Assembly (NCBI GenBank): GCA_028023455.1
Contig: JAQFVV010000111.1
Coordinates: 3,076,443-3,140,442, forward strand
Direction: 5' to 3'
Length of the DNA: 64,000 bases
Origin: Epiperipatus broadwayi
Taxonomy: Eukaryota > Onychophora > Udeonychophora > Euonychophora > Peripatidae
Below, one piece after another: positions 1 through 11,901 of this stretch; the stretch's first letter is position 1; every line of letters begins with the position of its first letter. The translations under genes were made by a program, and so were the position numbers. Under the pieces are notes generated by a model that was not told where the DNA came from, ran no database searches, and was given only the letters and a program-made list of their open reading frames with translations.

Positions 1-533
1 ATAAGATCAATATATCTCAATAATATTTAAGACATCAATAAACTGTTGTAATTTCTAATATTTCACAAAATAAAAAGTTACTTTAAAAACGCACTATATT
101 TAAGTTCTTTTACTGTCTTTGTGTGACAGCAATATGCTTAATGATAATTTAGTGATCTTTGTATGCTACAAAAACTTGCATTTGTTATTGTCAGAAGATG
201 TACAAAATATTATCAGTCTGACATTTTGTATTTGTATTATGGACATATTCATGAATCTTTGATATAGGATAGAAAATAGAATAGAATTTTTGTGATCAGT
301 AAAACTTATATTTAGATTATCCATAGCTAAGAATAATATGATCAAATTGATTAATTTTTTGATGCCGTTTTGAATAAATTGCTTATGATTTGTAATAATT
401 TAACATATCTCATAGGTGAACATAAAATGTGTTAACAGGATAAAATAATTATATACAGGGTTAAATGTCTCTCCAAGATGTCCAAAAGTAAATATTTACA
501 TAAAAAAATCACATTTATCATAATGCATTTTTT
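1..533. other. AT-rich non-coding stretch
   Basis: No open frame longer than chance, no RNA gene and no clear repeat seen. Probably intergenic DNA upstream of the receptor gene. Confidence 0.6.
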
Positions 534-630
534 TCATATGTCATAGCATCAGCCTAGAAGTGAACCCGCTAACCCAAGACAACTGCTTGTAAGGCAGCTG
601 TGCTGAACTCTCAACTGCTAATGCTTGTCC
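534..630 (-). repeat. tRNA-derived SINE head (degenerate)
   Basis: On the minus strand this begins AAGCATTAGCAGTTGAGAG and ends near GCTGATGCTATGACATAT, the same start and end as the copies at 1982-2084 (-), 14586-14680 (+) and 24014-24102 (+). The best copies have a tRNA-Leu-like A box (TTAGCCGAGCGGTC) and a weak B box. tRNA-derived SINEs are known in cephalopods. This is a relic, not a working tRNA gene. Confidence 0.5.
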
Positions 631-1024
631 ATAATGCATTTTTAACAATGCTTTAATTAATTTAAGAAAGTTTCAATTGATTAGAAGTTTTACTTATATC
701 TAAAAAACATTCATAATATAGTCATTTATTATATATACATAAAATAGTTGTATTTAATCTACATATATGCATAGGGTATTTATCTTTATTTATAAATACT
801 CCAAATTTTATAGAATTTGTTAAGAGTGTATTAGGTATTTGAGGTGTTTTAATTGATTTTTAAGTGTGAAGAAGACTAGTAATTAGTCAAAAATTGTCTT
901 AAATTAAATAAAGCATTATGAAAGGAGCTTTCTAAGAAGAGTGTTATTTTGTTGTAAAGCCAAATGTCTCTGATAACCCTCTTAAAAGAAACAATAAAGA
1001 AAAGGACATTGTCCATTAGTTATT
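631..1024. other. AT-rich non-coding stretch
   Basis: Nothing recognisable seen. Confidence 0.5.
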
Positions 1025-1242
1025 ATTGTATGTTGGATTTCTATCATCTAACATTAAATATTGAATAACTTTAAATAAATTATAAATTTTCTAATTGCAT
1101 TCAACTTCTAGTAATAAAACATAGGATGTGTCCTATTATTAGCAGTTAAATGTAATTAGAAAATTTAAATAAAGTTTAAAAATTTATTTAAATTCATCCA
1201 ATATTTAATGTTAGATGATGAAAATATTCCAACATATAATTC
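1025..1242. repeat. Foldback element family F1, centre-deleted copy
   Basis: An inverted repeat with outer arms TTCTATCATCTAACATTAAA and its complement near 1195-1225, centred near 1120. The arms match the outer arms of the full element at 3916-4446, but the middle with its tRNA B-box-like motif is missing. It looks like a MITE or foldback relic. Confidence 0.6.
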
Positions 1243-1981
1243 TAACTAAAATGCTATGATCACACACTTCCAAGTAATAAAAGTTTTAGTAATTTTCTTC
1301 TTCATTGATCATATATCTAAAAAAAAGCCAGATATTCATTTAGTGTACCAATAATTTGAAGGCTATCTGAATTGATTGAAATCCTTTTATCTGAAAGAAA
1401 AAATCTAAACCTGCTTGGGATCTGTGAAGATCATCCAAATTTTATTAAACTTATATTTGAATCAGACACACACACATATATATAATCATCTTTATTAACA
1501 AATAAAAAATGTTTGTCATTTAGCGAATGGCATATTTCAGCAATATGTTATTTAAACCTACAAATATCACATAATCTACACTGAGTAGCGCTACTAAATG
1601 AAGAGTTGCCTCTGTAGCAATATGCTGTTTATTATATAAGATGATTCTTGATATAAACATATTAACAATACCATGAAGAAGCAAAATAAAATGAATTTTT
1701 ATTTTTTAGTCACTACTTGCAACACAGCCTTAAAAAGATATACAGAGTGAAAATCTTAGAAAATATTCATGCAAATAGTTATCCAAATTGAAATTCTTGG
1801 ATAATGTTTACAATGGCCTGTAATCTAGACATTTTTTTAATAAATTAAAATATGCCATGTATACACAAAGTAGAAGAGAGTACAAATAATTTTTTCGAAA
1901 ATAATATTTTTATTAGGTAAAACTTCTTATCTGATATCAGTTATATAAATTTGTATATTAAATAGATTTAGTTCTTTTTTT
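1243..1981. other. AT-rich non-coding stretch
   Basis: Holds a short (CA)n(TA)n run near 1467-1482 and nothing else recognisable. Confidence 0.5.
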
Positions 1982-2084
1982 ATATGTCATAGCATCAGCG
2001 GGAGGCAAGCCCGCAACAACCGTCTGCAACCAACTGCTTGCTTGCAAGGTAGTTGTGCTGACCGCTCGGCTAACAATGCTTGAC
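1982..2084 (-). repeat. tRNA-Leu-like SINE head
   Basis: The best-preserved of four copies. On the minus strand it has the A-box-like TTAGCCGAGCGGTC and a B-box-like GCGGGCTTGCCTCCCGC region about 60 bases later. The wide A-B spacing fits a class II (long variable arm) tRNA ancestor. It ends at CTATGACATATA, shared by all copies. Confidence 0.55.
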
Positions 2085-2917
2085 TAAATAGACTTAGTTG
2101 ACTAGTTAAATTCAGTTTTTACTTAGGTCTGGTTTATATAATGTTTTATTAATTTTAATTCTCTCATATATTGAGAAGTCCTCTGAGAATTAGAGTTTGT
2201 CATTGATCGCAATAAGAACTTAAAAACAAGTTTATCCCGAAGTGTTTTTTGACTAAAATTCTACCAAAAAGAAATTGAATTTGTGTCTTTTATAGTGATC
2301 AGTATATATTTTTAAAATCTGGAAATTATTAGTAAAATTCCTTTTTGATAAAAAAATAAAATATTAATTCTGGCAAACAGTAGCATTTGCTGCTAGTATG
2401 GGGAAAAACTTTTTAAATCTTTTCACTTTATATTGTAGTTTTGATTGTAATATATTTTATTCAATTGTTTAGAGTACAAGTTTCATTACTACATGAGTCA
2501 ATTTTTATTTTTAAATAAATTAAATACTTATAATTACAGATGAAGTACAGTCTAATTTTATTTATTTGTCTTGAATCATTATTATAATATATAAAACACA
2601 TAATATGACTGAGACAAGTTTAAGGAATATTATGAATTTTTAATTTTTTTAAATAACTTCTTAGCTTACATAAAATATTTTGTATTCTTTGAATAATTTA
2701 TTGTAGGTCTGAATGAGATAATTATTTAAAGACCATTAAAATGTTATGAGCTTTGCTTGAATTAATTTTTGGGCTTTTCTGAATCCAGTGTATTAATTAT
2801 TTGCTAATCTCTACTAATCTAAGCATAGAGCTAGGGCTGAATGTAACTGCCATCATTAGAAGCCACTTAGAAACAAATATGGCCAGTCCAATTCCAAAAA
2901 AGTCACAATAACAACAA
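2085..2917. other. AT-rich non-coding stretch
   Basis: Nothing recognisable seen. Confidence 0.5.
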
Positions 2918-3183
<266 letters not shown>

Positions 3184-3915
3184 ACACTAGATGATGACTT
3201 TTGCAATAACCCTGTAAATCAGTTAAAACATGACAAAATCTATACATAGAATATGCAAATCCATTATAATCTGGAAAGCTTCAATATCTTATTTAATTAT
3301 AGTTCTCCTTGGTATTCTCACTTCAGTTATATTTTTTCAATAAAAGCTATTATGTCTTCTTGAAATAATCATTATAATGTAAATGGGCTCTTATGAAAAC
3401 CATGCTTAAGTTTATTATAAAGTACTTTATTAGAAAATCTTGTATCACTTCACACATCCAATGCAATGAATTTGTGATTTTGCAATAGTAGATTCTAAAG
3501 GGAGACATGCAGCACTTTGAAGAAGCGTTGATTGGTTTTATGATCTTGCCCTATATTTTAAAATTTTATAAAGAATTCTTACTAAGAATTTTTTCATAAA
3601 ATTTTTCTAATGCTTTTATTTTTAGATTGATTAAATTGGGTAAAATAACATCTCTATTTATAATTAAATTAATTGAAGTTATTATATTATAATTACTGTG
3701 AGAACTTATCAAATACAGCAGTACATTGGAGTCTGAGATGCACTTCAACGTTTAAACATGATGTGTACTCCAAAAGTTACCAAGAGACTTAAATTGATGA
3801 GAAACCAAGCTGATTATCCAAGTTAAAAGTAAGAATTTTTTTCCACTACTGGTTGATAAAAACAATTTGAGATTTTTGAACATTAACCTTTTTCCTGAAG
3901 GTTTGTAATGATGGT
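3184..3915. other. AT-rich non-coding stretch
   Basis: Only a short minus-strand frame (3566-3748) with no recognisable domain. Nothing else seen. Confidence 0.5.
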
Positions 3916-4446
3916 GTTCTAATTGTATTTTTATATTGGACTATTTCCATCATTTAATATATGCATTGAATGTTTTTAGAAAAAATTAACTTTTTTAAAA
4001 TATTCTAAATACATTCAACTGTTAATAATAGCATATCAAATAGGTTAGAATATGCACAATGTTGTAATAAGTATTAGTCTCCCTTCTTTTTCAGGTGTTG
4101 CTGGCCTGACCAGTGACAGTACTAGTATGGGATTCGAACTTGGATCCTTAAATTCCTTTTGAATTTTAAGGTGAATTTAAGATATCTTAAAATTAAAAAC
4201 TCAAGAATATAAGGACCCAGGTTCGAATCCCATGCTAGTACTGTCACTGGTCAGGCCAGCAACACCTAAAGAAGAGGGGAGACTAATACCTCTCAAAACG
4301 TCGTGCATATGCTAACCTGTTTGATGTGCTATTACTAACAGTCGAATGTATTTGGAATATTTAAATAAAGTTAAATTTTTCTAAAGACATTCAATACATA
4401 TATTAGATGATGGAAATAGTCCAATGTAAAAATACAATTTTGAACA
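3916..4446. repeat. Foldback element family F1, full palindromic copy
   Basis: A palindrome of about 530 bp with arms of about 250 bp centred near 4180. Outer ends read AATTGTATTTTTATATTGGA and its complement. Each inner arm contains TATGGGATTCGAACTTGGAT or its complement; on the plus strand AGGTTCGAATCCC at about 4219-4231 is a perfect Pol III B-box. No ORF. Related copies lie at 1025-1242 and 38478-40095 (interrupted). It was probably moved by a DNA transposase in trans, or is a SINE-like unit duplicated head to head. Confidence 0.75.
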
Positions 4447-5254
4447 TTAGTATTTAAATCAAATTTTTTATATGTGGGTAATCAAAACATTAAATATGGT
4501 CTATAGATTGTTTGCTCAACTATCAATGCAAACAAACTATGCCATGTTGCCCGTAAATGATTCCAAAGACTATTGTTATCTGGAATTAGTTATCAAGTGC
4601 TATGGTATTTATCAGTAACTTAGCTCAGAGTAAATTAAAAAAACAATAATAAAAATCAGTGAAAAATTTATAAATATTTTAAAGATTTATGATGATGATG
4701 ACATTTGCAGAATTCACTGATCTTTCTTGAGAGAAAAAACAAAACAAATATATCTCAGTTGTACCTGTGAGCGTTTCAGTCATGCTTTTTAAAACATAAG
4801 GAGAGTTCTTCCGCATAGGGTATATAAAACAAATGATGATTGAATTTGCAATTAGTCCATACTTTTAATACTTTCCTCTTTTTTTTTTTTAAAAAAACAA
4901 AACAAAACAAACAAACCAGCAATCCGATCACATTTTTGATAACAGTATTAACAAAATTTATATATATTAAATTTTAGTCAGAGCGTCAAGCAAATTGTAG
5001 GCTTTTATTTATTATAATTCGCATTCACTATTAAATAAGTTGAGGATAAAAAAGACTTCGGTTTGAATTAGACTTAGTTATTTTGTTTCTCACAGCGGCG
5101 CTACTGACGTATGTCATCAAAACAATTTACTAGCAAAATTTCAAACATTTCTTTTACCGAGGTTCACTAAGACTTGATAAAACCGAAAAAAAATATTAAA
5201 AATGCTTGACTAAATGGATATTTAATTTTTGTGAATTAATTCTAAAGAAACGTT
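4447..5254 (+). other. 5' flank of receptor exon
   Basis: AT-rich DNA upstream of the receptor start codon. I see no convincing TATA/initiator pair. Transcription may start here, or a 5'-UTR exon may lie further upstream. Confidence 0.4.
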
Positions 5255-5767
5255 ATGAATTGCAATAATACAACAGCAACTTTTGATATTAGTAAATACG
5301 GGTGCCTTATTAATGCGACGATTAGATCGAAATCTTTATCAGCGGAACTTAGCTTTAATGAAAGTACAGTGACCACTGTCGTTCCTTATTGTATATTATT
5401 TGTCGTAGCTGCTATTGGCAATTTAACAGTTTTTATCACTCTTTGTAGAAATAGATGTCACAAATCCCGAGTGAATATGTTAATAATGCATCTTGCGATC
5501 GCCGATTTAATTGTCACCTTTATTATGATGCCTCTGGAAATTGGATGGAGATTCACGGTCTCTTGGCGAGCAGGAGAAATTACTTGTAAAGTCATGAGTT
5601 TTTTACGCACTTTTGGTCTTTATTTATCTTCTTTTGTGCTAGTTTGTATAAGTTTAGATCGCTATTTTGCTATTGTACACCCACTTAAAGTGAACGATGC
5701 TCAGCGACGTGGAAAACTTATGGTTTGCTTTGCTTGGATATTTAGTTTTATTTGCTGCATACCTCAG
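5255..5767 (+). CDS. GnRH/AKH/corazonin-type neuropeptide receptor, first coding exon
   Basis: Encodes the N-terminal 171 residues of a rhodopsin-family G-protein-coupled receptor acting at the plasma membrane. The extracellular tail has N-glycosylation sequons at N4, N5, N20 and N35. TM1 is about residues 42-64 (GN at 55-56), TM2 about 74-98 (LAIAD at 80-84, then MPLEIGW at 92-98), TM3 about 111-134 with the disulfide cysteine C111, then DRY at 135-137, and TM4 about 155-171. The FGLYLSSFVLVCISLDRYFA block (120-139) is typical of invertebrate AKH, corazonin and GnRH receptors. ATG at 5255 gives a normal-length tail. The reading frame ends at CAG|GTAAGT after Gln171 (phase 0), so TM5-TM7 lie in later exons, which I did not find. 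The family call is firm; GnRH versus corazonin versus AKH ligand is not decidable from this part. Confidence 0.9.
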
Positions 5768-5773
5768 GTAAGT
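5768..5773 (+). other. 5' splice donor of receptor intron 1
   Basis: GTAAGT directly after CAG matches the metazoan donor consensus. Read-through would add 11 residues and stop, which supports splicing here. The intron then runs beyond 64 kb unless an exon was missed. Confidence 0.85.
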
Positions 5774-6073
5774 TTTTTCTTAATTAGTCGAAAGTATTTA
5801 TAGATTTAAATAAAGGATTTTTCAATTAATAAATGTTTGTAAAGCTAAGTAAAAATCCTAATTTGTTTAATAAATTCGCATACATTCACCCTGGTTCGGC
5901 CGCGAAAACGCATTTTTATTTTAAAAGCTTTTCAAATCGGAATTTATTTAAGTTTGTTTCGAAAAGACAATAAACACAGAAGAGAGCGCAAGTCATGCAG
6001 TTATTTAAATTAAAAATAATTTATTTCTTAAATTAATTCTTTTTTTAAAAAAAGATAGTCTCTTTTATATACT

Positions 6074-6153
6074 GTATATATAAATGAGTTTACGTATCTA
6101 CGTAATATCTTTAGTATATATAAATGAGTTTACGTATCTACGTAATATCTTTA
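6074..6153. repeat. 40-bp tandem duplication
   Basis: Two essentially identical 40-base copies (6074-6113 and 6114-6153) containing ATGAGTTTACGTATCTACGT, inside receptor intron 1. Confidence 0.9.
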
Positions 6154-6270
6154 ACCTCCTAAAATTTGGTAGTTTAGACTCAATTACAAATATTTTTCTG
6201 CTAATAATATATATCAAGTAACTAGAAACAAAATAAAAGAACAAAACAGTTAATAAAATTTATAAAAGAA

Positions 6271-6885
6271 AAATTTAAAAATGGAAAAATATAGTTTTAA
6301 AAAAGGTTAGTCTTAAGAAATCTAGTAATGAGATAAGAAAAAAAAATTGACGACAATAGAAGTTATTAGGAGAACATGATGAAATAATTGTTTAAGTTAG
6401 AAAAATAAATGTATTCTTTTGTATGGCAAAATAAAACAATTTGATTTTAAAAAGTTACAAATGTATTTTTAATAAAGAATAAAATTCCACATCTCACAAG
6501 CAATCATATTGCTTATTGCTTCTTTGAATCAATATATCTGTACAAAATAATCAGTTAATACCTGATGCATTATTTACATTATGTATAATGTATGAGGTAA
6601 ACTCAATAAATACCTGCCTTCCCAGAGTTCGTACTGATATATTGATTCAAATAAGCAATATGATTGATTGCAGATGAGGAATTTATCTTTGATAATAGAA
6701 TTGTGTGCTTTTATTCTAATTGTTTTACTTTGCCATACAATAGAAATATGTCTATTTCTTTCACTAAGCTATTTATTTCATAATATTTCTTTTATAGTGC
6801 TTTTTATCATCATCATTTTTTTCTTAACTCATTATTAGATTTCTTAAGGCTAAGCTTTTTTTTCAAACTACATTTTTCAATTTGT
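6271..6885. repeat. Large foldback element F2
   Basis: An imperfect palindrome of about 610 bp centred near 6575. Matching arm blocks include TGTATGGCAAAATAAAAC (6420-6437) with its complement near 6723-6740, and CTTAAGAAATCTAGTAATGA (about 6313) with its complement near 6828-6847. No ORF. The sequence differs from F1, so this is a separate family. Confidence 0.75.
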
Positions 6886-6899
6886 TTCTGCAAAAGTCC

Positions 6900-7336
6900 A
6901 AAGAGGACTATTTGCTGATTTTCTATTGAAACAGGACTGTCAAAAAGTACCATCTATCATATTCTTAAGGCTCAAAAATGGTACTACTATAAACTCATCA
7001 GAATTTAACCTCATAGTGGCTATCAGAGAAAATTTTTGAAATGATTTACACAATAATATATTTAGAAAATCATATTTTTTTCCAATTTTTCATTAACCCT
7101 GAAACTATTTATCGACACATACACATATATTTTCAAATTTTTGATTTTATCAGTTCTATCATTTCATAATTACCCATTATCAATGTAAACTTTATCTCCA
7201 CCATGCCATGAAAGCATCAGTTCACCAGAAATCAACTTGGTAGTGAATAATCAGAGAAAAATTTTGGGATGATTTACAAACATATTTAGAACATCAAATT
7301 TTCTTACACTTTTATGTTTGATGATAAAAACTATTT

Positions 7337-7374
<38 letters not shown>

Positions 7375-7410
7375 TCAGGTTTTTAGTATGATAGACTTTA
7401 CAAAAAACTT
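6900..7410 (+). repeat. Dispersed repeat family E, two copies
   Basis: Copies at about 6903-7150 and 7195-7400 share ATCAGAGAAAATTTTTG, GAAACTATTTA and a TTTTCAAATTTTTGAT block. The second contains (CA)n(TA)n at about 7336-7373. The same family recurs at 9478-10165. No ORF; origin unknown. Confidence 0.6.
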
Positions 7411-7436
7411 GAAAACAAATAGAGCAATGATTATAC

Positions 7437-8290
7437 ACAATGTTTTATAAGGTGTTAAAAGTGGATAGAAATCACTCTATCTTGTATGAAAGTGCTTTAA
7501 CTGTTAACATGAATATGTAGACTCAGATGTTGATACTTTTATAACCTACAGACATAATATTCATTAATTGAGATAAGTATATATTTAATCTAAAAATAAT
7601 CTCTAATTTATTAGATGATTGTAATAATTATTAATACCTGGATGTTTCAGTCTATAAATATTGGAAAAATGACATATAAAAGATTGTTATCTAAGCCAAC
7701 TGATGAGTGTAAAATGTCTGTCTTTGGGATCAGTTGTCATTTTTATATGTTTTTGTTCATATGTTTTAAGTATGCATGAGAGAATAAGTTTAAAATATAT
7801 CTAAAAATATGTACATATAAATAAAGTTCAAATATATGAAGTTAAATTATAAAATGCATTATGTATATCTTATTCACTTGTAACTGAATTGGACATTACA
7901 AAATGTATACATAAGGAGAGAAGTTTGTCTGATTTCTGTGGTGATGGGTTGTTGCAATATGATAGAATAAAGGTGAAAGATGCATCAATAAAACCAAAAA
8001 CTTGCTATAATATATATTACAGTGCAATAATTGTATATCTTTCACAAAATGTTAAAAGCAGATAGAAAACAGTTCTCAACTTACATAAGAGTAGTGAATG
8101 TTATTGAATTATCTTCATGGTCATGGAGACTCAGGTCTTAACATCTCTATAAATACAGATATATTATTTATTAACTGAGATTAAAAGTTTTTATTTGAGC
8201 TAAGGGATAATATTTAATTTTAGTAAATGATTAGTAATAATCATTAAAATATTTATGTATACTGGTTTATATCAAAGTTGTAAAAACTGA
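7437..8290 (+). repeat. Dispersed repeat family C, duplicated
   Basis: Segments at about 7437-7670 and 8035-8270 are diverged copies spaced about 598 bp apart. A further relative lies in inverse orientation at about 41220-41600. A CTGATGAGTG motif near 7700 resembles the hammerhead core of family B but lacks a usable GAAA partner, so it is at best a decayed ribozyme unit. Confidence 0.5.
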
Positions 8291-8309
8291 AAGCTTGACA
8301 TTTATAATT

Positions 8310-8740
8310 CAAACTGTAATATATATTAAGGCTATAACCTTAAAACTATGTGCCTAAAATGTGACAGTAAGGGCCTTTACAAATATAAACACAAGATTAA
8401 TGACTTTAAAAGACAAGAGTGGCCATTCTTATCTTAGACCTAATTTCTAAATATATAGGTGAATCTAAAGCATTTTGATTTGAGAGCATGAATCTATTAA
8501 CTACTTCACTGATTAAGTTCACAATTTCTATATAAACTAACATATGTGAAATCTTCTAATTTACAATGAGTCAGTGTGAAATTCTTATAATTAGCAATCT
8601 TTTAAAACAATTTAAGGTCATAATTAATAATTTGTAAAGTGCATACTCATTACGTAAGTAATATATATTAAGGCTATAAGCTTAAAACTATTCACCTAAA
8701 ATGCGACAGTAGGGACTTCTACAAATCTAAAGTAATTTTC
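8310..8740 (+). repeat. Direct repeat, spacing about 342 bp
   Basis: ATATATATTAAGGCTATAA and about 70 following bases occur at about 8318 and 8660. The intervening DNA has no ORF. Confidence 0.6.
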
Positions 8741-8927
8741 TATTTATAAACACTGAACAATGAAAACAGTTATAAGAGATTGTGATCTAGGCAATTGATG
8801 AGTGTTCTGATTTCACATGAAATGATGGGAATCATTTCTCTTTCTTACATGTTGTTTAGTTCATAAGATTCAAGAATGTCAGATGGAATAGAAATTTGAA
8901 TTATATATATAGTTTTTTGAATCTGGT

Positions 8928-8983
8928 GTCCTAGCTTCTCACTGAAGAAAGCCATAGCTTGAAACCAGTATGGGGATGGGGAC
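8928..8983 (+). ncRNA. Hammerhead ribozyme, family D copy 1
   Basis: Core CTGAAGA at 8942-8948 and GAAA at 8961-8964. Stem II is AAGC/GCTT (4 bp) with loop CATA. Stem III is AC/GT with a 2-nt loop. H17 is A8970, so predicted cleavage is between 8970 and 8971. Stem I is TTCTCA/TGGGGA with G-U or mismatch, an internal loop, then GTCC/GGAC. All nine invariant core bases are present. Confidence 0.65.
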
Positions 8984-9342
8984 AATCCTAGATAAAGATA
9001 ATTTGAATGTTTTCTCTTGTAGCATTTATCATAAAAAAGTAAGCTTGTTTAGAGCTATTGGCATGCTCTTTATATTACATATTGCTAAATGCAAGCCATG
9101 TAGGTCATGTGAGATATAACATGATTTTATTACTATTATTATTTTGCTGTTGGGAGCTTCGGCTAATTTAAATTACAAAGCCCATTAATATATGGGATAT
9201 CTGAATTAAGTTCAGACCCATATGATTATTTCAGTTGGAGAGCTGAATTTAAAGACTTGTAGATGTCTAAAATTTCAGAGCTTCTTCTTAAGAGTTAACT
9301 TTTAGATAAATGCTTATCTTTAGTTAGTTTTTTGAATTTGGT

Positions 9343-9397
9343 GTTCTATCTCATCACTGAATAGAATCATAGCTCAAAACTGGTCTAAGGTAGAGGA
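9343..9397 (+). ncRNA. Hammerhead-like relic, family D copy 2
   Basis: Same layout as copy 1, but the core reads CTGAATA (G8 lost) and AAAA in place of GAAA, so it is predicted to be inactive. Confidence 0.55.
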
Positions 9398-9477
9398 CAA
9401 TCCTAGATAAAGATTTGAATACTTTCTCCTGTAGCATTTATCATGAAGCAAATTTGATATTCTCAACACTATTAATT

Positions 9478-10165
9478 TATAAATTCTTTCAAAACTACCT
9501 GTGATAGTCACTATAGAATTAAATTCTGATGAACTGTATAATATGCATGGCATGGTGGATCTTAAGTTTATATGGAAATCATTTGTAAGCCTTAAGAATG
9601 TGATAGATGATACCTTTCAATAGTTCACTTTCAATGGAAAATTAGCCAAGCGATTTTCTACATTTATTTTTTAATTTAATGAATAAAAATATGAATCAGC
9701 TGCAATGTTTACAAATGACACATATATAAACTCTAACCATTTACTTGATACTATCAGAGGAAATTTTGAAATGATTTATATAATACTATTTTTAGAATAC
9801 TAAACTTTATTACACTTTTCTCTTTGCTAATGAAACTATTTATATACATACGCACATATATTTTCAAGTTTTTGATAAGATAAGAGTCAGTCTCAAGGCT
9901 AATAATATATGGTTTCTACTGCAACAAATATGTTGAAGATGAGCAAAGTGAAATAAATAAAAATAGGAATCAGTTGCAAAGTTTACAAACGACGTTTATA
10001 TAAACTCGAGCTCCCCAGAAATTTACTCGATACTATCAGAGGAAATTTTTGAAATATCTATACAATACTATTTTTAGAATACCAAACTTTCATTCACTTT
10101 TCTGTTTGCTAATATATATATAGTTTCAAGTTTTTGATGTGATAGAAGTCAGTATCAAGGTTAAT
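9478..10165. repeat. Dispersed repeat family E, three copies
   Basis: One inverse copy (about 9478-9650) matches the complement of 6903-7040. Two direct copies (about 9690-9905 and 9955-10165, spacing about 266 bp) share ACTATCAGAGGAAATTTT and ACTATTTTTAGAATAC. No coding potential. Confidence 0.6.
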
Positions 10166-10448
10166 AATATATAATTTCTATTGCAACAAATATATTAAGA
10201 TAACTCTAAGATGCTAACTAAAATCTGAATTCAATCTTTTAGTATCCATTGACATTTCTTTGACATTCTAAGACTAGAATGACTAAGTTTTTTTTTTTTT
10301 TTTCAGCGAGATATGTGATAGTCATTAAAAATACATAATAATCCCCTATGATACTGCATTTATGACATATCCTGTTGAAAAAAAGAGAACAGTTTTTAAA
10401 ATATAATATACTAACGATTGAGAAAAGTATTTGACATATATATATATC

Positions 10449-10541
10449 GAGAGAAAGAGAGAGGGAGAGAGGGAGAGAGAGAGAGAGAGGGGGGGGGGAG
10501 GGGAAGAGAGAGAGAGGGGAGAGAGGGAGAGAGAGAGAGAG
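10449..10541. repeat. (GA)n-rich microsatellite
   Basis: GAGAGA/GGGAGA-rich purine run. The frames across it (Arg-Glu or Leu-Ser repeats) are artefacts. Confidence 0.95.
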
Positions 10542-11040
10542 TTAATACAAAATGAAAAGAACTGTGAATTCATAAAAATGGCACACCTTAAAATCATAAT
10601 TAAAATTTTAGATAAATGTAGATAGAATTGTTAATGTTAATAACTCCTTTTATAGACCAATAAAATACACATTTTACTGATAATGTAGTATAGCCTGATA
10701 ATGTAACATTAGTGAACATTTTGTAGACCAGGTGTATCGAGTAAGAAAAAATAAATTCATATTTAAAAAATGCATCAAAGGACACATAAATGTTGCATTT
10801 TTCAGTAGAGGAATATTTACCCAGAATTTTATTTTCTTAAATGAAGTCTACTTCTAAATCTTAAAATATTAGTTGATTTCAGTTATATAGCTTTTGACCA
10901 AGTAATAATAAATACATTTGATAAAAAAAACTCCAAATAATATTTATTCTCTTTATATCTACAACTTGGCAGCTATTCTCATAATTTGATTGTTGCTTTA
11001 AATTTTTTCATCTTGCATTACTGTGTTATCATTTTGAACT
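10542..11040. other. AT-rich non-coding stretch
   Basis: Nothing recognisable seen. Confidence 0.5.
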
Positions 11041-11059
11041 CATAGCTTTATTGTTAACT

Positions 11060-11275
11060 AAATAGGCAAAGGGTGGCTGCTAGAGGTTGCATTAGATTCT
11101 AAGATCTAGGTGCAGTGCACTCAGCTACACATTGCTGAAAGCTACAAACTAGAAATTGGTCTGGGAATATTGGAAAAGTAGGAAAGAGAGAGGGATTTTG
11201 TGACTTCTTGCATCCATTGATTACTATGGCTTGCACTTGGTGGCATTACTGTATGGAGAGTTTTGCCATTGGAGA
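11060..11275 (+). repeat. Short retroposon-like element G, partial copy
   Basis: The right part (about 11190-11275: TGCATCCATTGATTACTATG, TGGTGGCATTACTGTATGG, GAGTTTTGCC) matches elements at 30880-31055 and 63058-63223. The left part is unrelated to those copies. Confidence 0.5.
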
Positions 11276-11825
11276 AATGACTACTTTTCTTGAATCATCA
11301 GTCAGTTTAAATAGCTATTGCCTTCAATAATGTTAAATCTAAAAATAACAAATACTTCCTGATAGAACACATCTAGGGTACATATACTACATGATCTCCC
11401 AAGCAACTAACCTTCCAATTATTATGTATGATAGTAAATGTAATGACTTAATTGTAACACCTTATTATTATTCCCATCTACTTTCAGAGGGATAACAGAC
11501 ATTTTTAAGTATTAACATTTCTATCAATAGTAAACATTATTCAAAATACTTAAGCACTATTACCTTCACTTTTTTTTTACCAGAAAAGTTTCATTGATTG
11601 CCTTCTGTTCTATATTAAATCAAAGATTATAAGACTCACTTTTTGCAGAAAATTAATAAGAGCTATAAGTTTGCTACATTTCACATAATTTTTTATTTTA
11701 TTTTTTACTTTCTATCAGTATTTTTCTTTTAAAAATACCTATTAACTTTCATCCAATCCCACCTAATACCATTTACACACAGACAACTCACTATCCAGTT
11801 TACAGTTCTTCCCGTAATCTGGCTA
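11276..11825. other. AT-rich non-coding stretch
   Basis: Nothing recognisable seen. Confidence 0.5.
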
Positions 11826-11901
11826 TAGTGAAGAAATTATTTTTTAATTTTGTATAGGCATTTTTAATTTTGTAGAGTTATTCTAGTGTATTTTGTTTAA
11901 T

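Larger units (their letters stand above)
8918..9440 (+). repeat. Hammerhead-bearing repeat family D, direct dimer
   Basis: Two units start near 8918 and 9330 (core-to-core spacing 415 bp). Each reads TTTTTTGAATYTGGTG, a hammerhead-like core, GACAATCCTAGATAAAGAT, then CTTGTAGCATTTATCAT or CCTGTAGCATTTATCAT. The same dimer lies in the opposite orientation at about 56640-57290 with 411-bp spacing. Equal unit length and dimer form at two loci suggest insertion of a dimeric RNA copy. Confidence 0.7.

Noticed and set aside
1982-2084. Functional tRNA genes at the A/B-box sequences
   Set aside because: Cloverleaf arms do not pair, several copies share ends outside tRNA boundaries, and A-B spacing varies; these are SINE heads.
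10346-10625. Ser/Leu- and Arg/Glu-rich frames
   Set aside because: They translate a GA microsatellite.
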